NCBI GenBank assembly: GCA_037013685.1
Contig: CM072898.1
Coordinates: forward strand, 2,604,001-2,668,000
DNA from: Acridotheres tristis
Lineage: Eukaryota > Chordata > Aves > Passeriformes > Sturnidae
Reading direction: 5' to 3'
Length of the DNA stretch: 64,000 nt
The stretch's first letter is position 1. The number at the start of each line of letters is the position of its first letter. The translations under genes and the position numbers were made by a program. Positions 24,013 through 37,302 of this stretch are shown piece after piece. The notes below the pieces were generated by a model, which saw nothing but the letters and a program-made list of their open reading frames with translations, did no database searches and was not told the DNA's origin.

Positions 24013-27000
24013 ACTTGAAGAATGCAATCTGTTAATACCAATTAAATGTCTAGTTCTTGACTATTATTACCATTCAAGCCTTACAGGATACCTGTGAGCT
24101 TTTTTCAGGCAGGTTGTGGTGCATCCATTCAGGCAATGCCATCCCAGATTGGCCCATATGGGAGACAATGCCAAAGACCATGCTAAAGCAAAATAAGAGA
24201 CACCCACTGCTTCCCCCACTTTGTCCATTGAGCACATCATTCCAGTACAGGTGACAACCACACCAGTCAGGTACAATTTGTCTCTTTTGGATACATACTG
24301 GCCGTTACTAGCTACCTTCTTATATCTGGACATGGCTCCTTTGTGGATTTGCTCCATAACATTCCCAGGAAAAATGTATGGATATCTTATGTAAGACATC
24401 ATCTTTGCTTTAGCTAATCCCTTTCAGAACAAGCAGGCTGATTACATGTGTTGGATTCGTGAGACCTTCAGCATGAGCCTGTGCTGGTGGATGAGGAGAT
24501 TTTTGTTAGGGAGTGGCTGAGCAGGCCAAACCCAGAAGCAGCCTAACCAGGACACTCCCACTTCTCCCCCATTGGGACTCCCTTTCTTCCCAGCCCCACC
24601 ATCAAAGGACAATCTTCCTGCCATTGTTGCTGTGGTCTTTGTGTTACTTCAGAGCAGGAGCCCTACAAGGAAGAAATGGGAATAGCAGGGCAATGAGGCT
24701 ACCAGGCCACTGGACAGTACAGTATGGTGGTGCCAGGGCCTGGCCCTGGCAAAGATTCAAATAGTTGGAGTAAAAGCAAAAAATAAGCAGGAAGAAAGGG
24801 TAAGGTTAGCTGCAGGGAGTGTTAGGGATAGACATGATCCTTTCTAGAGAGCACAAGTAGTTCAGTCAACAGGAAAAGCCAGGCATTTGTCAAAAACCAC
24901 ATTTGCACAATGGCCTACAGTGGTTTGAATTCAGAGACAACAGTTGAGTTTCACTGGTTATAACTTTGGTTCACAGATATCTGAATACAGGACTGAGGTC
25001 AGTGGTACTGCTATAGAAGGTAAGAAAGAAGAAAGAAGCCACCAGGTCTGACTGTGGAGCCCAAGCAGGATGAATACTATCGTGCCAAGCTGGCTTGCAT
25101 TCTGGCTGGCTTGAGACTTATTCCTGCCACAGGGGCCTGGCTGCAGCCACAGCACCTGCTCCCAGCCAAGGCAGTGTCTGTGACATGCCCTGAATTGCCC
25201 CTTTGCTGTGGAAAACAAAACTCCTGGAAACACTGGTCAGTACAGTGATGGGCCAGACTCACAGGTGGTCCTGTGGGATTCACTGGGGCCTTCACAACCA
25301 GAAAGACTCAGCAGAGCAGACACATTCTTTGTGACTGAAACTGGAGCATGGAATTGCACTTGAGGGAAGAGGCAGCACAGTGGTGGCTGGTAACAACTGT
25401 AGGGGCACTCAGGCAGGCAGCATTGGGCATGTCTTGCTAAGGGAAGAAACATAAATAATTCATCATTTTCGTACCCATGCTAATGTGATGGTAACTCTGT
25501 GATGGACTTACACCTGTAATCTCCTTACTAGCACATTAGAAGACTTTTAAGAGTGACACAAAAAGAAAAGCACAAAGGATGTTAGTGTAGTGACAGTGCT
25601 GCCTGAGCCATGTGCATTGATAATGAAGGAGACACAGATTCCTCTGCATGGCAGGCTGAGGATTCCAGGATCCCAAGGTAAGTGTGAGCACCTGCACACT
25701 GCAGTCCTTCTGCATTAATGAAACCTGATTTGCTGGGTCACCCTCCTGGAGTGACACAATATCATTAAAAGTTGTTTGCTAATTACAGAGATACTATCAA
25801 AAGGTGTGGTGCCCTGATTGGAGTCTAGCAAGAAAGTAACACTCTTATTCACCCACCCACCCACCTTTGGCAGATTGTCCGAGGGTCTTTCCTTTGCTTC
25901 ATGACAGAAAGTGGTTGATTCACCCCCACCCAGCAGTAATTATGTGTTGCTGCCTACTGGAAGTTCCCATGTTGGCATCAGAGTGGTAAGCCTAGAACTC
26001 ATTGCTAAGATTAATTGCAAAGTAAAAGCATGATTTCTTGATGTCTGTTTTATATTCAGTTACTTAATACTTGGTATCATTTCCTTGTGATTTTTTAATG
26101 ATCATTAAAATGTTCCTAATTGCTCTTACCCTGTCGTGCTCCTATTTCTCAGCAGCTGTTTGCATGCAGCCTTCCCATTAGGCTAGAAAGCAGTTCTGGC
26201 AGCAAAAAATTTATAGTGTTTTTAGGTTTTCCTTTCTTTTTTGAAGAGCCTCCTGTGTAAAACACAACTCCTACTCTAGGGGCTTTGCCATCCTGAAAGC
26301 TTGTAATTTCATCCCCTTATCTGTGGGATAAAATTATTCCCTTGTCAGTGTAGTTCCTATTGAACCAGTCTGACTTGGCCAGTTTCCACTCCTTCTTTGT
26401 TTAAGATTATTTATGTTTGTATCAAAAAGGTAATAAAATCGACAAAATATGTTTATTCCGATTCTAACCACACAGTTTACACACAAGCAAAACAAAGCAT
26501 CCAGCACACTTCCTTTTATTTATGGTATCAGAGCTGAGCCATTACAGTACCAGCAGTATGCAACTTTTCCTCCCTTCACCTTTTGAAACTTCTTTGGCAC
26601 CAGTGTCCCACATGTCCCACACCAAGCTCTGTGGTTGCTTAGCATCTTCCATCATCACTGGGGGTTGTGGAAAATTTTTGCCAGAAGCAAGACCAAGCAT
26701 GTAGGGAGAGCCTCAGCCCCAGAGTGCAGGGCTCTGCCTGGGAAGGGAGGGCAGGAGGAGCAAGGCAAGGGACCCTGGTGCAGCTTCAGATACATCACAG
26801 TCTGCAAGAAGGTTCATGGAGCCCTTCTGGCTGGGCTCAGGTTCTGTGGAGCCCATCCCCACTGGGGGGGTGTTCCCAAACACTTCATCAGGGCCAGTGT
26901 AGCCTCCCGTTGCCCTGGTTCTAAGGTTCAGAGCTCTGGTGCTGAGAGCTGTGCTGAGTGACCTGTTCCACAGAGCAAATGCTAAACCCCAGAGTCCTTA

Positions 27001-28591
27001 CCTAGGAAGTGGGCTCCCATTTCAGGATCATATATAGTAGCCAAAAAAGCTTATAAACACACTGTGGAACAAGAGCAGCCATCTCTTTAGCAAGATCTGG
27101 TTTTATCTATGTGTAGGTCCTAGGGGATGGCCCACTGTAGTTACAAAAGAAGAAAGATGTATGGAAGGATGGAATAACACTTCAAAAGAGAAGATGCATT
27201 AACATCTTCACTGTTTCTAGCCCGTGGACAAGGATTCTCCTGGTACAAGTATACACTGGACCTCCTGGACAAGGGGATACATTGTCTTTTAATGTGCAGA
27301 TCACTGGAGGGAAAAGAGAAAGGTGAAATCAATTCACTCAATATATTAATATACAAGCTCCACAACCTCTATAAGCACTGTAGTATCAGTGTCATCTGAT
27401 GCAGGGATGTCACCTAGCAGGCATGTTAGGCAGGGATTAGGCCAGTGACAGCCATGCCATACACTACAGTCCTGTCTCTGACCCCAGCACTGGGACTACC
27501 CAGCCTCCAGACCTGTGAGTGCTTTGCCTTATTGTCCTGGGGCTCTGCTCCCCCACGTGCATGTGGGTCTGCAAAAGGGAAGTTATCTGGGGAGTTGCTG
27601 TGCCTTGCTGGGCAGGAGCACTGCACGCCAGCTGCTCTGAGAGTAGTGCAGGTTACAGACAATGCCAGCCAGCATTTCAGCTTGGCAGGTTGGAACTGGC
27701 ATCAGATCATGCTCTGGGTTTCACAGGGTTCTCCAAGAGCTTCTGACAGCCAGGGGGATGGGGTACCCAAATCCCTCTGGTGCTGTCAGTGTCCCTATCT
27801 TGCTTACTTCAGGCATGTCCAGAAGGTGCCAACCACCCACATCAATGCCTGTGTGCTACGAAGTGCCTGTCCTTAGGAAAGATGTATGGGCATTAGCTCT
27901 TGCCCCAGAAAGGATGCACACCCTGTATGTTCAAACTCCCAGTGGGTGCAGCCAGAAGCTAGACTTTGGGAGCTCTGTTTTTGTTTGGCACTGTCTGATC
28001 CTTGCCCTTGAGAGAGCTGCAGCTGAGGTGAGGTGACCCTGGTTTGGTGAGTCACGCCCACGCTGTTGAGCTGTCCCAAACATAAGCAGTGTCACCTTTG
28101 TGCTACTTCCAGCTGAACAGAGAGAGAACTTTGCCTCCCCTTCATGTATCAGGAAGGTCAATCTCTGTATGGACTGCCTTTTCTTTTAAATCTATACATT
28201 AAAAGGCATCATAAAATGCTGTACTAGGAGTGAAATTAACGACTCTTTGGAAGCACTAGGAGATTACTGGCTGTCGGTGCAGTAAATAGAAAGCAGGGTG
28301 ATTCTGGAGTTCATTTCCAAACAGGTGAGTGGGAACTCTCAAACCAGGAGGCAATTAATGTGTCTGCAAGTCTGGTTTCTCCTTTCCCTGAAGTGAAGGT
28401 GGGCATTAGGCTGAGGTGTACAACATTGCCATCATGCCTCATCTAAAATTTGCCAATATTAATTTGTTGCTTTCTACTCTTTAGCAATCAAACAGAAACA
28501 TTTCAGCTGGTACTTCCTGGGTGACAAGGTTTGAGAAATAACCTTTTAGTCACTACTGCAACTGAAGTGAAATAAGTGGAAGTGTTCTTAG
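24013..28591. other. Gene-free stretch
   Basis: About 4.6 kb with only short, mutually overlapping frames. CACC tetramers (about four) occur near 25850-25864. The longest frames at 27445-28036 overlap one another in different phases and lack protein character. No gene called. Confidence 0.5.
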
Positions 28592-28894
28592 GTGATAGAA
28601 CAGCTACATCACATGAGCAGAGCACATTATCCTGGAGTTACCTGTACTCTCCAGTGTGGTCCAGAGAGTTTATTAACAAGAATGTGTATTAACTCTCTGA
28701 GTGATACTGTGCACAGTGCAAGGGAAATGCTGCTCAGGCTTACAGGAGTGTATTTCCCTGATATAGAAGCCTTTAAACTTGCTACTGCTTTAACACCACC
28801 AGTGGCAAAAGCTGCCTTGGCTGCCATAGGAGCAGGCCCAGGCAGTAATGCCATGTTACAAGAAAAGGGCCAGGTTGTATCACCAGCATTGTAG
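28592..28894 (+). other. Open segment with protein-like composition, product unknown
   Basis: A 100-codon open segment ending in TAG. It begins directly after an in-frame TAG that also forms a pyrimidine-AG (GTTCTTAG), so it could start at a splice acceptor. The codons favour purine first positions, with many GCN, GAN and ACN codons. The second half is alanine-rich (ALTPPVAKAALAAIGAGPG) after a likely helix (AREMLLRLTGVYFPDIEAF). The reverse strand of the same segment is also open for 75 codons, as is common when codons follow an RNY pattern. I do not recognise a family. It may be a terminal exon, a retrocopy fragment or chance. Confidence 0.2.
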
Positions 28895-29290
28895 TTGCTC
28901 AGTAGGTTGTTGACCCTCTAGTTAGTTTTGAGAAATTAAATCTTTAAATACCAAAATTTGCACTATATTGTTTAGCCAGTGTAAAAATGTAAGTAATGAT
29001 ATGTAACAGACAAAGGTATGTTTTCCCAATGAAGCCATGTTGAGTCATTTTATATTAATACCAAAGGAACAAACCAAGTTTTTACAACAATAGTTGGCAA
29101 TATTTCCATTAAATAGCATTAGCCAGTAATTTTTAAAACTTACTGTTAATTACAGCATTCAGGCCTTGCAGGCAGTTCTATTTTACGTAAGTGCCATCAA
29201 TGGCAGACTAGTCTTTTGTCATAGGCAAACAAGACCATGGGTTACCAAATTACTTTCTGGGGTAAATCCACTGACACTGGGGGATTCCTT
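28895..29290. other. Unique AT-rich DNA
   Basis: No gene or repeat is recognisable between the open segment and the G/T tract. Confidence 0.5.
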
Positions 29291-29445
29291 TCTTTCTTTG
29301 GTTTTATTTTGGTGGGTTTTTTGGGTTTTGTTTTGGTTTAGATTTTGTGGTTTTTTTGTTTGGGTTTTTTTGTTTGTTTGTTTGTCTGTTTTTGTTAGGT
29401 TTGGGGTGGTTTTTTGGTTGTTTCTTTGTTAGTTTTGTTTTTTCC
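29291..29445. repeat. G/T-rich low-complexity tract
   Basis: About 155 bases built almost wholly of T and G, with irregular GTTTT, GGTTTTTT and GTTTG units. It is the reverse complement of the A/C-rich CCAAAC-type tracts seen elsewhere in the window. Frames across it encode WVFWVLFW-like or NKKTTKSKPK-like strings and are artefacts. Confidence 0.9.
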
Positions 29446-31885
29446 CGACACTGACAGGTAACATTCAAATGAGACAGCTTATATGGCACAATGTCACATC
29501 TGCACCACAGCCACTGGCCCAGGCTGGCTCTGTGGGAGCTGGGGCAGCTAAAGGAGGGTGGCTGCACTTCAGGATGCCCATCTCCATCCCCTGGAGCAGC
29601 TGAGCTGTCCTGTGCATCCCTTGAGTACTGAAACCCTGCAGCACAGCTGTTGCTGGTCCCCAGCTGCACTTGGGAGGTGTCACACCAGGAGGACACCATG
29701 TTGTGCTGCAGAGCTTCACCATCTGCCTGCTCAAGCACATCCTAGAACACACAGCACAGGAACAGACAAGGATAAAACTCTTGCAGGTAACTGTGACAGG
29801 AAAAAAGTGAAATTTATTGTGTACTTATCACTTGGACAAGCTGTATTTATTATTGCTGTTGTTAGTGCTGCTATTGCAATGTTACCTGCAGCTGCCCAGT
29901 CAGTGCTGAGCTCCACTGTATTTAGCTCAAATGCACCTAAATCCCTCAAAAGAACTTACAGCTCAGAATGCAAGTGGCTTACAATGGTGAAGAGAAGGGA
30001 TAAAATCAAATGGATACAATTAGCTTGGGCACAATTTAGTAGTTCTTTTCTTGGTATAATTATAAAATAGACACAGGTAGCACCAACTACCCTCAAATAC
30101 CCTCCTAGCCATAATTAACAATATTGCATAATAATGGTGTCAGTTTAAACCTGGTGCTTTGCTCAAAATTACTGTATAGCCACATATCTTGCACAACAGA
30201 CTAACACACAGCAGTGTCCTGACTTCCATTTTCTATTTAATTGTGTCATCTGTGCATAGGAAAAGCTCCTGGCCAAAGAGGAGTCAGTGGTATAGTGGTA
30301 AATAATAGTGGGTAGATTCATCTGTCTGTGGTATATAAAGAGCAGGTAAATACTAGAAGTGCACAGAGCAGAAGGAGCTACAAAGGGAGTGCCCTTTGCC
30401 TGAATTTACCCTTGACTACACCACTTAGAAGAATTGCATAATTGATACAATTGAACCACATCAGTCCTTTATTTATAGAACATAATGAAATGGTTTTCAA
30501 CATCCTGGATCATGCTGCATGGGTGATTGCCATATATGCACCCAAGGAGAATAAATAAAAACATTTCCCTAAGGTATTATGTCTCTTCACCTTCTCTGGT
30601 TGCATCCAGGGCTTTATTTGGAGAGCAGTGCTGTGAGAGTGCAGCACGTAATGCTGCTGAGCTCTTGCCCAGGTGTCAGTCAGGGCAGGGCTGCAGTGGG
30701 GACCCTCCAGAGCCCTGGAGTTTCCCATTTCCCCTGTTCTACATAAAGCATTTCCTAGCCTGGCAGAGCTTAGGGTGTATCTAAACATACCACAGACCAC
30801 TAAACACAGTCCCCTGTGTAGCACTTCAGTTAGTCCCTGTTCAGGCCCAGAGCTTGAATTTGACACAAATCTGGCTCACCAAGCCCTGCGGGGTCAGCTC
30901 AAAACCCCCTCCACTGTGGCATTTGGCAGCTGTTTTCCATGGTGGCAGTGGCCATGGGGCATGGATAAGGTGAAAGACAGAGCCAAGCTGAGCCTGCTCA
31001 GAGCCATGGGCTCCCACACCATCTGTGTGTCTGATGGGCTGTCAGGACTGCCTCTGACACCTTCCTGGGAGTCACCCCAGGCACACTCTGGTCTACAGCA
31101 CAAGCAGGTGCATCAGGTGCCACTGAGACAGGGATACTGTAAAAGTTGCATAAAATAAAACGAAGCGCCACTATTCCTTTAGCTGTTGCTGTTGTTGATA
31201 TTATTGGAAAAACATGGATAATTTACAAGTCTTTCTCTGCTGAATTTTTTGTCCATCTTTATATGATGTTCTACTGTTCCTATTGCATCATTTACATTTG
31301 GTCTTTATTTATGATGCTACATTGTTTTATGTATACACTTTATAATTAGAAATACTAATTGCAAGCTTGCCTACTACCTTCAGTTGGCTTTCCCAGAGCA
31401 TTACTTGCAAAAACCTCACAATTACTCAGTTGTTTTCAACTGTTCAATGAGTGTTTTCACAAATTTAAAAAAAAACCAAACAACAAAACAACAGGATTGT
31501 CTTTTTAACTTGTCCTATTTCTAAGTTTTACGTGGTTCCCAGCTGGTGCATAGAAATTAACCACATCTAAACTTGCATCTTCTTAGAAGCTGTTTAAGGA
31601 CTCTTCTCAAAAATCCTCTTTTTCTGACTGAAAATAAAATATTACTTACCACATAGAGATACTGAGAGATTCCCACACTAGCTGTTATATTAAATTTTAA
31701 TTTTTTTTGGACATGTAAAACTTTAGCCTAGGCACATTGTCATATTTTTGATTCATTTCAAACTGATAAAAGTCCATATAAGTTAATGGCTCTGCAAGAG
31801 GGAGCTAGCTCGTCATTTCCATGCACTCGCTGCACACTTTGACACAATGCTCCCATTTTATCCGTTGTTATTTCAGCTTTGCTGA
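29446..31885. other. Gene-free stretch
   Basis: A 170-codon + strand frame spans 29558-30070. Its first part is Cys/His-rich random-looking sequence and its second part has a hydrophobic stretch, with no recognisable domain, so I treat it as chance. A poly-A/CCAAACAAC tract lies at about 31467-31492. No gene called. Confidence 0.5.
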
Positions 31886-32140
31886 TGATTCAGTGGTGTT
31901 ATTCCACTGCAAAACTGGAGTAACACAGCAGTGAATCAGGCTCATTGGCTCTGCATCTCAGTATCTAAAATGAAGATCCACCTACAGGTAAAATACTATC
32001 ACACTGCAAGTATCTCACAGACTGAAATCTGCCCTGGCTTGCCAGATCTTCATCGGAAAAGGATTGCACAGGCTCAAAATTAAAGTGCACGGTGACTGCA
32101 TTTTAGTCAATGGGAATACTCATGTCAACGAGATGAGCTG
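31886..32140. repeat. Relics of old amniote-type repeats
   Basis: Two blocks resemble repeats widely present in turtles, crocodilians and birds. At 31886-31948 a 'cagtggtgttattcc...actggagtaac...gaatcaggctcatt' block resembles the 'cagtggagttactcctgatttacaccagtgtaac..agaatcaggcccatt' repeat. At about 32055-32140 a 'ttagtcaatgggaatactcatgt' block resembles the 'cttcaatgggactactcatgtg' repeat. Both are short and diverged, so families and orientation are not assigned. Confidence 0.4.
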
Positions 32141-35100
32141 GTTTTGGCTTTTCTCATTACAAATTGCTCAAATCAAAAATAGCAGAGGGTTAGATTTTTT
32201 TTGTTGTTGTTGCTGCTGTTTTCATTATTTGGCTGCCATGGATGTAGAAAGCAGCACCTCTGCCACTTGCCCAGGGGGCTGCAAAGCTCCTGCAGGGGTG
32301 GCTGGCTGTGAGCGAGCTCATGCACCCAGGCTGGAGGCAGCTCCAAGGAGACACCTGCAAGTGTGTGCTCCTGCAGCAGTGGGAGCTACCCCAGACACTG
32401 CTGCTGTCTCACTGGCAGCCATGAGCCCCGCAGTGTGACACTGCAGCACACACCGTGGCAATGACAGAAAGTGTATGCCAGTGTAACACCTGATTGGCTT
32501 TTCCTCCTTCAGTGCCATCATGTCATGATTTATTAAATAGTGTCTATTCAAACTACCAAATAACGTCCCCTTTCCCTTATTATTCCCTTATTATTCCCTT
32601 AAGAATACGTCATTCTTGTTTTGCTCCCTTCCCAAATTCAGTCTTTAGGTGCATCTCATAGACAAGTACATTCTTCCAGTGCCTGCAGATGTTGCCCTCT
32701 GCCTCGTGCACAAATGCTGTGCCCTGTGCTTAAACAGACTGATAAAATAAAGCTTCCCAGTTACATGATGGCCCAGTCAAATGTCTGTTGATTGACAAAC
32801 CCCAATCACAGAGGCCCTGAGCAATTAACTGACTGTATAGTTTTACTTGGAAGGGAGGGGTAAGAGAGGGACTCCACTTATGTGTAGCAATTGCATGGGG
32901 AGCACAACTTCAAAAGCTCTTCTGTTTGTGCCACTTGGTACAAACGTCACCTTGGGTAGCACCTCTGCTCCTTGGCAGCACTGAGTGAGCCCTCAGGCGT
33001 GGGGCTTTGCCTGGCATGGGTCACACCTCCACCCTGCAACTGCAGATGCAGTGCCCAGGCCCTGCTTGCCCAGGCACTGGGGTCTGGGAGCCCCAGGCGT
33101 GAGAGGTGTCACACAGGCTCTGGTCTTAAGAGTGCCATCAACACTGAGACACTGCTGCTGGGTTTCACTGGGTTAGCACAAGCTTTTTCACCCCATCAAA
33201 GGCTTTGTCCTTGTGTCTTCAACCTGAAACCAGAGTTCATAGGTGGAGGTTGGTACTGCCTGCTGGTGTTCAGCTGCAAGGTGCTGATGGCATCAGGCTA
33301 TGGTGGCAACTGGGTGACACCATGAAGAGTGCCAATTTGCTGGGAACCCCAGCAGTGGGGAAAGGGGGCTGTGACCTGCTGCTTCCCTGCCAAAATCACA
33401 GTCTCCATGGCAAAGTTTGGCTACAGCAGACAAGAGAGAAGAACCAGGTCTAATTGCTTTCAGGAGCAGAGGATGTCTTCAGTCTGCAGTGACACCCAGC
33501 CTTGACCAGCCCTGAGCAACGGTAACTGGCCAAGAGACACCAGATGAACCCAGCAGAAGTGAAAATGGTCATAAGATAAAATATGAAATGAGCCAAAAAG
33601 GCAGATCTTACAATAACACTAATGTAAACACTGGTCTGTTAACAAGTCAGCCAGCTTTTATCTTATAGCAGAGAGATTGTTTTTGAGAACCTTGCAGAGT
33701 CAAATGAATTCATGAACCTCCATACTAAGGTGCAATCATTAGTCAGTAAATGAATTACATCTAATTATCTGCTTTGTATTTAATTCACTTGGCTTCCAGT
33801 TTCTTACTCTTCATACAGTGAAACTCTCTCTCCCTCTCACACAAACACACTCCATGGGCAGGAGGTTTTGGAGGGCTGCCATCATCCTGACTCACCAATC
33901 AGACTCCATGATTTGAATGATATTTATCTAAGCTGCAAACAAAGAAGATGGCTAGGTGTCCAATGAGAGAATAATTATTGTTATGTTTATAGAGCAACAA
34001 AGTTGGGAGTTAGGACCCTGGGGGAAAGGCGGCAGGAAGGGTGAGCTGGGCAGAGGCAGGAGTCTGTAGGCAGTGGTTCAGGACAGGCTTGTGCCAGGGT
34101 TCCCTGCCTCTGAGTCACCTCTGCCAGGAATGGCCCAGCAGCCAAGGGCAGTGGCCAGGTGGTGCCTGACCCAACAGAGATGCTTGCTGGGAGCTGCTAG
34201 ACCACCTCCCCAGGGCTCTTGACGGGATAGCAGGAAAACACTGGCCCTGCAAGGGATTTGGCAGTGGCTGAAGGGAGTTGGGGTTGGCACAGAGCAGCCA
34301 GACAGCTCTACTGCTGTGAGCTGAGGGTGGGAGTGTGCCAGGCTGCAAGTGATCCAGCCCTGGCTGCAGCAGCACTGACCGAGCAGCCTCCTGCTTGCAG
34401 GATCCTGTGTTCCTATGTGATCCTATGCAGCAGATCCTATGTGTTCTTTTCTCATGCAGAAGTCAGCTCTACACCTACATCCACAATTACTTTAACTTAC
34501 CTACCAAGGAAAAAATCCATAGCAGAAAAAGCTTGTTTTGCAAGTAACAGCTGTTGCTTAAAAATAAAAAATGTCCTTTGGCATTTGACATGTGGGTTCT
34601 CCCTGCTCCACAGTGCAAGGTGGGGCAAGGGAGCCCTGCTCCACCACTTGGGAGAGCTTTGGACACTGTGGCAGTGGCAGTGTCATGTGTGAGCCAGGCT
34701 TGATGCTGCCACGTTAGTGTCCTGTGTGCTCAGACAGGACAGGGACAGTGAAGGGTCTACCTGTCCTTTAGACTTGTCCATGACAGCTAATAAATTTGGT
34801 AAAACTAACAATTTGAAACCCATATTTCTAAAATGCATCTAACTACTCAAAAGCCTCTTCTTGGCTGGGATTTCAAGTGTCCCATGAATTTAAAGGGCAC
34901 CCCATGTCATGCTACAAGGAGAGCCCCAGACCTCTAAAGTGTGGCTGTTTCCAAACCACACCTGCACAAAACTCTTGTTTTTTGTTGGGCTCATGGAGAC
35001 ACATCTGACTTCTGGTGAATCTGTGCAGAGGAATAATAATTAGTAGCTTTTCATCAGCTTGGTACCAACAAGCAACAGCCTCAGCCATCACAGCTGTGGC

Positions 35101-37243
35101 TCTGGAGACCTTGGAGGACATGGACTCTGGAAATGCTTTGGTTTAAGGACACAATCAGCTGTGGTAATGGCAAGCAGCACTTCTGTCAAGACAGCTGGAA
35201 AAAGTGTCATTTATACTTCCAATAACTCAGCTTGAGGAGGGTAAAGTTTGAGTTACCTCAAATCATCTTTAGGTTAACAATATACAGCCAGGGAGACAGC
35301 AGGGCAAACAGCCAGGTGAAGACATTGTCTGGAGATAACAATGAATTTAGAATGAATCCTACACAAGGAACAAGGCATCCCATTCTGTTCTTCCAAGATC
35401 ACTGTGAAACAGTTCCAAATTTTGTCCTTATTGTTGGAAGGGAGGCAAAACCAATAATCTGGATAATTATTAATGCTTAAAAAAATACCACTGAAAATGC
35501 AAGATAAATAACTTGATGTCCCTTCCAGCCAACCCAGTTTTAGAAGCAAGTTTTATCTCAGTAGATGCTTTCACTGATGATTATGTCTGTGTTAATATCC
35601 TAGGAAGAAAAAATGGAAAGGAAGACTTGCCAATGCAATGACAGACAACAATACTGTGGATCACAAAGTATTTCTTAGTGGATGGGTATTGAAGTGCTGG
35701 ATTTTTTAAATTGTAGAAAATCTTCCCTACTTAATTCCCTTTTCAGAGCAATTTAATTTTCTGGAGAAGATTGAAAACACCTATATGCCAACATTAACAT
35801 CCCAGAGGCAGAAAAAGGCTTTATAATCGAAACTATTTCTGAGACAATAAGGTCCACAAGAAGGAAAATGTGATTTTATGGCCTTAGTAAAAACTGGGAG
35901 CCTTGGATCAAGGCTTCCTTAGTTTCTCAAAGCTGTCAGCTAATCTTAAGAAAGCCAAGCCACCCCTCAGCCTGCATTTCTGGAGCAGCAATAGGACACT
36001 GTTTGCCCCCCTGGTACCCTTTGAGAAGCAAAGTTACCTTGCACCAGTTACCTGAACTCACAGTAGCTCTTAGCCCATATTTAGCACTGAAAATTGCTGC
36101 TTCTGTTGCAGGTTATTTTAAAATGGAGACAGGTCTTTGTGGCCCCATATATGTTTGTTTCTTTAAATATAAGTTTGTCTGCCTATCAGTTGAACTAATA
36201 AAAATATTACTGCTCTTCAATGAACTGCTATGAGGCATTTTAAGACCCTTGAATGGAGGAAGCAAAGAAAGCCATGTTACCAAGCAGACAGTGAAATATC
36301 TAAGCACAAGATTTCATGAATATTATTGTGCATGCAGCAGTTTCCACATCTTCCTCTCTCCCTCCCTAGTACACATTATTACTAGAGGCAGAAAATCTAG
36401 AAAGTAACCAAACTTACCCTGTTTACAGTCCCTGAGCAATAATGCCATGAACTGGGGGCTCAAGATGGATATCACAAATTATTCTCTCTGAGCTGACAGA
36501 AAACAGTCAAAAGAGCAGGGCTATAAATCACTGCTTCATTATAAATCACTGCATTTGTTACTTTGTCACACCCATTCCAGCACACCTGGGACTTGATGTG
36601 GCTTTAATTTTGAATTTTTCTAATATCACACCATGGATGGCAGGTGACTTTGCACACCTGAGCACGGTTGTATTGTCCCATGTAGCCCCGGAGACAGAGC
36701 AGTTCTGCTCATCACTGCCAGGCCCAAATAAATGTTGTTCTCCATTGCCTGGTGCTCCTGTGAGCACGGGGCCAGCTGGGGCATGGTGCTGTGGAACATG
36801 GCTGTGGAGCACATCCAAGCAGCACTGAGTGCCAGCAAAGCAAGTTCAGGGCTGCCTGCACCATCTGGAGACACACATTTATTCAGCATAGCACAAGAGC
36901 TTCGAATCAGGTCCATTTCCAAGGTGAATATTGTTTATTTTGGTGCAAGATCAGTATGGGAAAATACATTTCCAATTTCTAGAGAGGAATTTTCCCAGTT
37001 TAGAAACTGTTTTTAAATTATTGTAAGTAACAAAAGAGCACAGGTTCAGCAGCAGAAATAAGAAGAAAGCATACCCTTGCTGGACATCTTGAGTTATACT
37101 GGTGAAGCCAACGTAGTATTTTGCAGAATGATTAATAGATTGTGCTTATGGAAGTTTTACTTATTTTTGCTGAAGGTATAGAAATAACCTTGAGTGTCCC
37201 AGGTTACCAGACCTGGGACAAGTGCACTGCTGAGCCATGCTCA
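32141..37243. other. Gene-free stretch
   Basis: About 5.1 kb. It includes a small T/GTT/GCT run at 32196-32222, a CCCTTATTATT tandem of about 2.5 copies at 32574-32600, and a somewhat GC-richer part at 32950-33480. All open frames are short and overlapping. A possible short CR1 end is listed at 35505-35545. No gene called. Confidence 0.5.
35505..35545 (+). repeat. Possible CR1 3'-end scrap
   Basis: The sequence ACTTGATGTCCCTTCCAGCC followed by AACCC is the complement of the typical GGTTGGcTGGAAGGGACaTCAAG block near the CR1 3' terminus, so the LINE sense would be on the + strand. Upstream bases do not continue the match, so this is either a very short relic or chance. Confidence 0.25.
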
Positions 37244-37302
37244 TGTGTGCTTTGGAAGGCTTAGTAGGGGACAGGGAGAACGAATGGAAAGAACCACATC
37301 CT
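37244..37302. repeat. Unassigned repeat, copy 1
   Basis: About 59 bases starting TGTGTGCTTTGGAAGG and ending GAAAGAACCACATCCT. They match 38223-38280 at roughly three of four positions by eye. Weaker similarity continues on both sides. The family is unknown to me; a diverged interspersed element is the likeliest explanation. Confidence 0.5.

Noticed and set aside
29558..30070. 171-codon + strand frame
   Set aside because: Two unlike halves, Cys/His-rich then hydrophobic, with no family resemblance; probably chance.
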